This document shows positions 61,729 to 64,000 of a stretch of 64,000 nucleotides of DNA, piece after piece. Both the position numbers and the translations under genes were made by a program. Location of the stretch: contig NC_030855.1 of NCBI RefSeq assembly GCF_000208745.1, forward strand, positions 11,270,913 through 11,334,912, in the 5' to 3' direction. The first letter of the stretch is position 1; every line of letters begins with the position of its first letter. The notes under the pieces are model-generated. The model made no database searches and was not told the DNA's origin. It was given only the letters and a program-made list of their open reading frames with translations. The DNA comes from Theobroma cacao (Eukaryota; Streptophyta; Magnoliopsida; Malvales; Malvaceae).

Positions 61729-62145
61729 TGTTGACTCTATATGTTTTTGATGATAACAAAATATTCCCATTCATTGATGTTTAATTATATTGTTTAAGTG
61801 TGCAGGAGAAAGCTTAAATCATTAATATATTTGGTATTGTAAGCAAGTCAATATGTTTGTTCAGTTGTAAGATGGGTTAATTGGTTAAACAAGCAAAGAA
61901 GAAAGAGCTACAATTGAGTCACAAAATAGAAGCTTTTTAATTGGATAATGAAGGGTATTAGTCAACTATAATTCAAATTAAAAGTTGACGGGCACAAGAG
62001 GATTGAGAGACAGAGAAGACTTAGTCGACCAAAAACCTACTGCCAAAAATCTAGACTTCAAGACAGAAACAACTTAATCGACTAAGAAGGAAGTTAGTTG
62101 ACTAAAAGCTCACTACCAAAAACTGGGTTCAGAAGACAGAGACAA

Positions 62146-62179
62146 CTTAGTCGACTAAGAGCGTAGTTAGTCGACTAAG
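62146..62179. repeat. TTAGTCGACTAA palindromes in second-family Copia U3
   Basis: Two perfect palindromes sit 20 bases apart. Imperfect copies (ttagtcgaccaa, ttaatcgactaa, ttagttgactaa) lie between 62021 and 62104. Confidence 0.9.
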
Positions 62180-62539
62180 ATCATTTTGTCAGAAAAATTG
62201 AATTGAATACTAGAAGATAAAATAATGGCTAGAAACGGCTAGTTTTTGTCTCCAATGGCCAGAATTGATTTTGCAAGTATTTAAAGCCTCTCTAACAGTC
62301 AAAAAGAAGAGAGGGAAGTTATCCAAAGTGATTTTGAGCTTAAAAGACCAAAAACCTTCTCTTTCCACTTGTATTTCACTCCTATCCTTTGAAAAAGTGT
62401 TTAAGCTTAGCTTTGTACATCTTAGATCAGCTAGGTGATCAATTGTACTTCATCTTTTCTTCATTTCTTGATTACTTAGAGTGTGCAAGGCACTCTAAGC
62501 GGTTGATCAAGCTTGGGTCAGCTAGGTTGTTGTGGTAGG

Positions 62540-62710
62540 TTCTAACTTAGCCTTAGAAAAGTTTGTTTTGGGTTTTGGTTGATCCCGTGAAAAACCATTG
62601 TTAAAGGTTGTGGTTGAGCCTTTGAAAAGCCACTTTGGGTTTTGGTTGATCCCAGTAAAAACCATTGTTAAAGGTTGTGGTTGAGCTTACGAAAAGCCAT
62701 TGTAAAAGCT
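62540..62710. repeat. Diverged duplication of about 65-70 bp in the Copia LTR
   Basis: The block gggttttggttgatccc...aaaaaccattgttaaaggttgtggttgagc occurs twice, at about 62569 and 62637. A related text (reverse) is at 10735-10830 in the other family member. Confidence 0.8.
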
Positions 62711-62991
62711 TGGTGGGAGCTTGGGAATTCCACCATTTTAGTGATTTGGTTTGAAAAATCCTTGGTTGAACAATCAAGGTAGTGGATGTAGGTCTTTGAC
62801 TGAACCACTATAAATCGTTGAGTATTGTCTCCTCTGTTTTATTTTTCATTTTCATTCTTTCTAAAATCGTTTCTTCATCTTGCATCAAATTTCCCATCAT
62901 TGATCTTCAATTTGCTTCTAATTCGAAATCAAGTTTAGTAAGAGCCAAAAAGTGCTATTCACCCCCCCTCTAGCACATTTTGGGGCCAACA

Positions 62992-63206
62992 TTTGGTCCT
63001 TGGGCTTTAATGTTTTCTCATTGTGAAAATCTCACGAATGTATCTCACCAGGGTATACACAAGGTGGATACAAGTCCATACCTTACAGTTTAATGCCTAA
63101 AGCAGTGAACACAATTTCATTGCTAAAGTTCTACCCTTATCTACCAATCATAGCTCCCTTGCACATTTACCTGTGCATTGTTTTGTTGCTGACGAGCCAC
63201 TCATGG
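62992..63206. other. Unassigned flank between two LTRs
   Basis: More balanced base composition than the surroundings, suggesting former coding sequence, but no intact frame and no recognised domain on either strand. Confidence 0.4.
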
Positions 63207-64000
63207 TGTAAAACCCGACCCTATAAACACATGTCATGACATACATGCACTGAGTAGCATGTTATTATGCTAGGAAAGCACCTAAGAATAGACGAAACCC
63301 GGTATCGTACCGAACAGTACACTTGAGTTGATTTAATCTCGAACTAGTTCAAATAGGAATTGTAGGATGAAATTTAATATTTTATAGTCCAGGAATGACT
63401 AAAAATGATTGTTGGGAGTTCGAGGGTTCATTAGGGGTAAAATTGAAAATTTTGATGTTCAGAGGCAAAAATCGTCATTTTGCCACCTAAGATAATAATT
63501 TGATCATGGAGTGAAATTTTTGACCAAGATTAACTTTTTGGAGTATAATTTAATGATAGGAAGTGAAAATTTTCAATTTCGGCAATTTTCGAAACATAGG
63601 GGCAAAATGGTAATTTTGTCATCTCGGGGTAAAAACCGTAATTTTCACCACCAAAAACTTATCAAAATCATAGGATTTATTTATTTTTGGTATGAACAAC
63701 TATGGTATGTTAAGTGGTGAAAAATTGAAGTTTAAAAGACGAAAGTTTAAAAATGGGCTACTAGGAAAGTGACACATGGCACTTTTTAATGATTTAATAT
63801 TATTTTAATGAAAAGTCAGCCCATTTAAACCCCATTTTAAGTGATGGCCGGCCATAAGGGAGAACAAGAGAGAAAATAGAGAGGAAAGGAAGAAAAAAAG
63901 AAAAACCAAAGAGAAACAAGAAAATTCAAAGGGGAATTCGTGTTTTTCGCCTGTTTACACGTCTAACGGTAAGATTTTTCGACTTTAGCTTGATTTCTAC
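63207..64000 (+). repeat. 5' part of a Gypsy-like long LTR, cut by the window edge
   Basis: Starts TGTAAAACCCGACCC and shares order and phrases with 5190-6000 (for example 'ggcaaaatggtaattttgtca', 'gaaaatttt', and a 'ggccggccat' stretch near 63847). The right end lies outside the window. Confidence 0.75.

Larger units (their letters stand above)
61729..62991 (+). repeat. 3' LTR of a second-family Copia element
   Basis: Starts TGTTGACTCTATATG and ends TTTTGGGGCCAACA; the reverse complement is of the same family as 10458-11574. A purine tract precedes it, and no tRNA-iMet primer site follows it (tttggtcctt), so it is a 3' LTR whose 5' partner is not in the window. TATTTAAA is at 62278-62285, with perfect palindromes CTTAGTCGACTAAG (62146-62159) and TTAGTCGACTAA (62167-62178) about 100-130 bases upstream. 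Near 62540-62700 a phrase of roughly 65-70 bases (tttggttgatccc...gtggttgagc) is duplicated. Confidence 0.85.

Overview
This window is AT-rich plant nuclear DNA made almost entirely of old, nested retrotransposons around one clearly functional gene. The gene is a seven-exon cytosolic ribosomal protein L7 gene (coding exons within 21833-23386), whose protein is plant-type. The Athila, SIRE-like Copia, DUF4283-type LINE and long-LTR Gypsy-like remnants all point to a dicot. The recognisable Athila gag and plant-transposon protein resemble those I know from Malvaceae (cacao, cotton, durian), but that is an impression, not a demonstrated assignment.

Region 1 (379-20851) is one minus-strand Copia element of about 9 kb net, expanded to 20.5 kb by later insertions. 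Its 3' LTR is at 379-1943, its internal region at 1944-12827 and its 5' LTR at 12828-20851. It keeps a tRNA-iMet-type primer site, a polypurine tract and a decayed gag, but no pol is visible. It was hit by a long-TIR Mutator-like element (2365-3179), a solo LTR of about 2.9 kb (5190-8133, TSD ttaag), a second Copia LTR (10458-11574) and a full-length 6.5 kb LINE (14123-20653). The LINE has a 14-bp target duplication and sits inside the 5' LTR; the unfilled counterpart of its site is visible in the 3' LTR.

Region 2 (20857-28600) holds the RPL7 gene with telo-box and site II promoter motifs, a palindromic 27-bp tandem repeat, a GC-rich LTR-like island (23999-25128), two related AT-rich MITE-like copies, a (GA)14 microsatellite and a long imperfect hairpin.

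Region 3 (28600-53439) is Athila-type Gypsy sequence: a 3' 'putative plant transposon protein' ORF, polypurine tract, LTR (42624-44281), tRNA-Asp-type primer site, then gag, protease and reverse transcriptase, all decayed. It is split by solo LTRs at 28759-30539, 31240-33711, 34153-40036 (with 36268-39167 nested inside) and 45670-51568 (with 45949-48748 nested inside). All have 5-bp target duplications, mostly perfect.

Region 4 (53440-64000) contains a minus-strand long LTR with its polypurine tract (53440-56745), plus-strand Copia 3' sequence ending in an LTR at 61729-62991, a solo LTR (57727-60845, TSD gctta), and the start of another long LTR (63207 to the window edge).

The most unusual recurring pattern is that unrelated LTR families each carry their own cluster of short perfect or near-perfect palindromes, usually 60-250 bp upstream of a TATA-like box. 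One palindrome, ATGTATCGATACAT, is shared by a Copia family and a Gypsy-like family.
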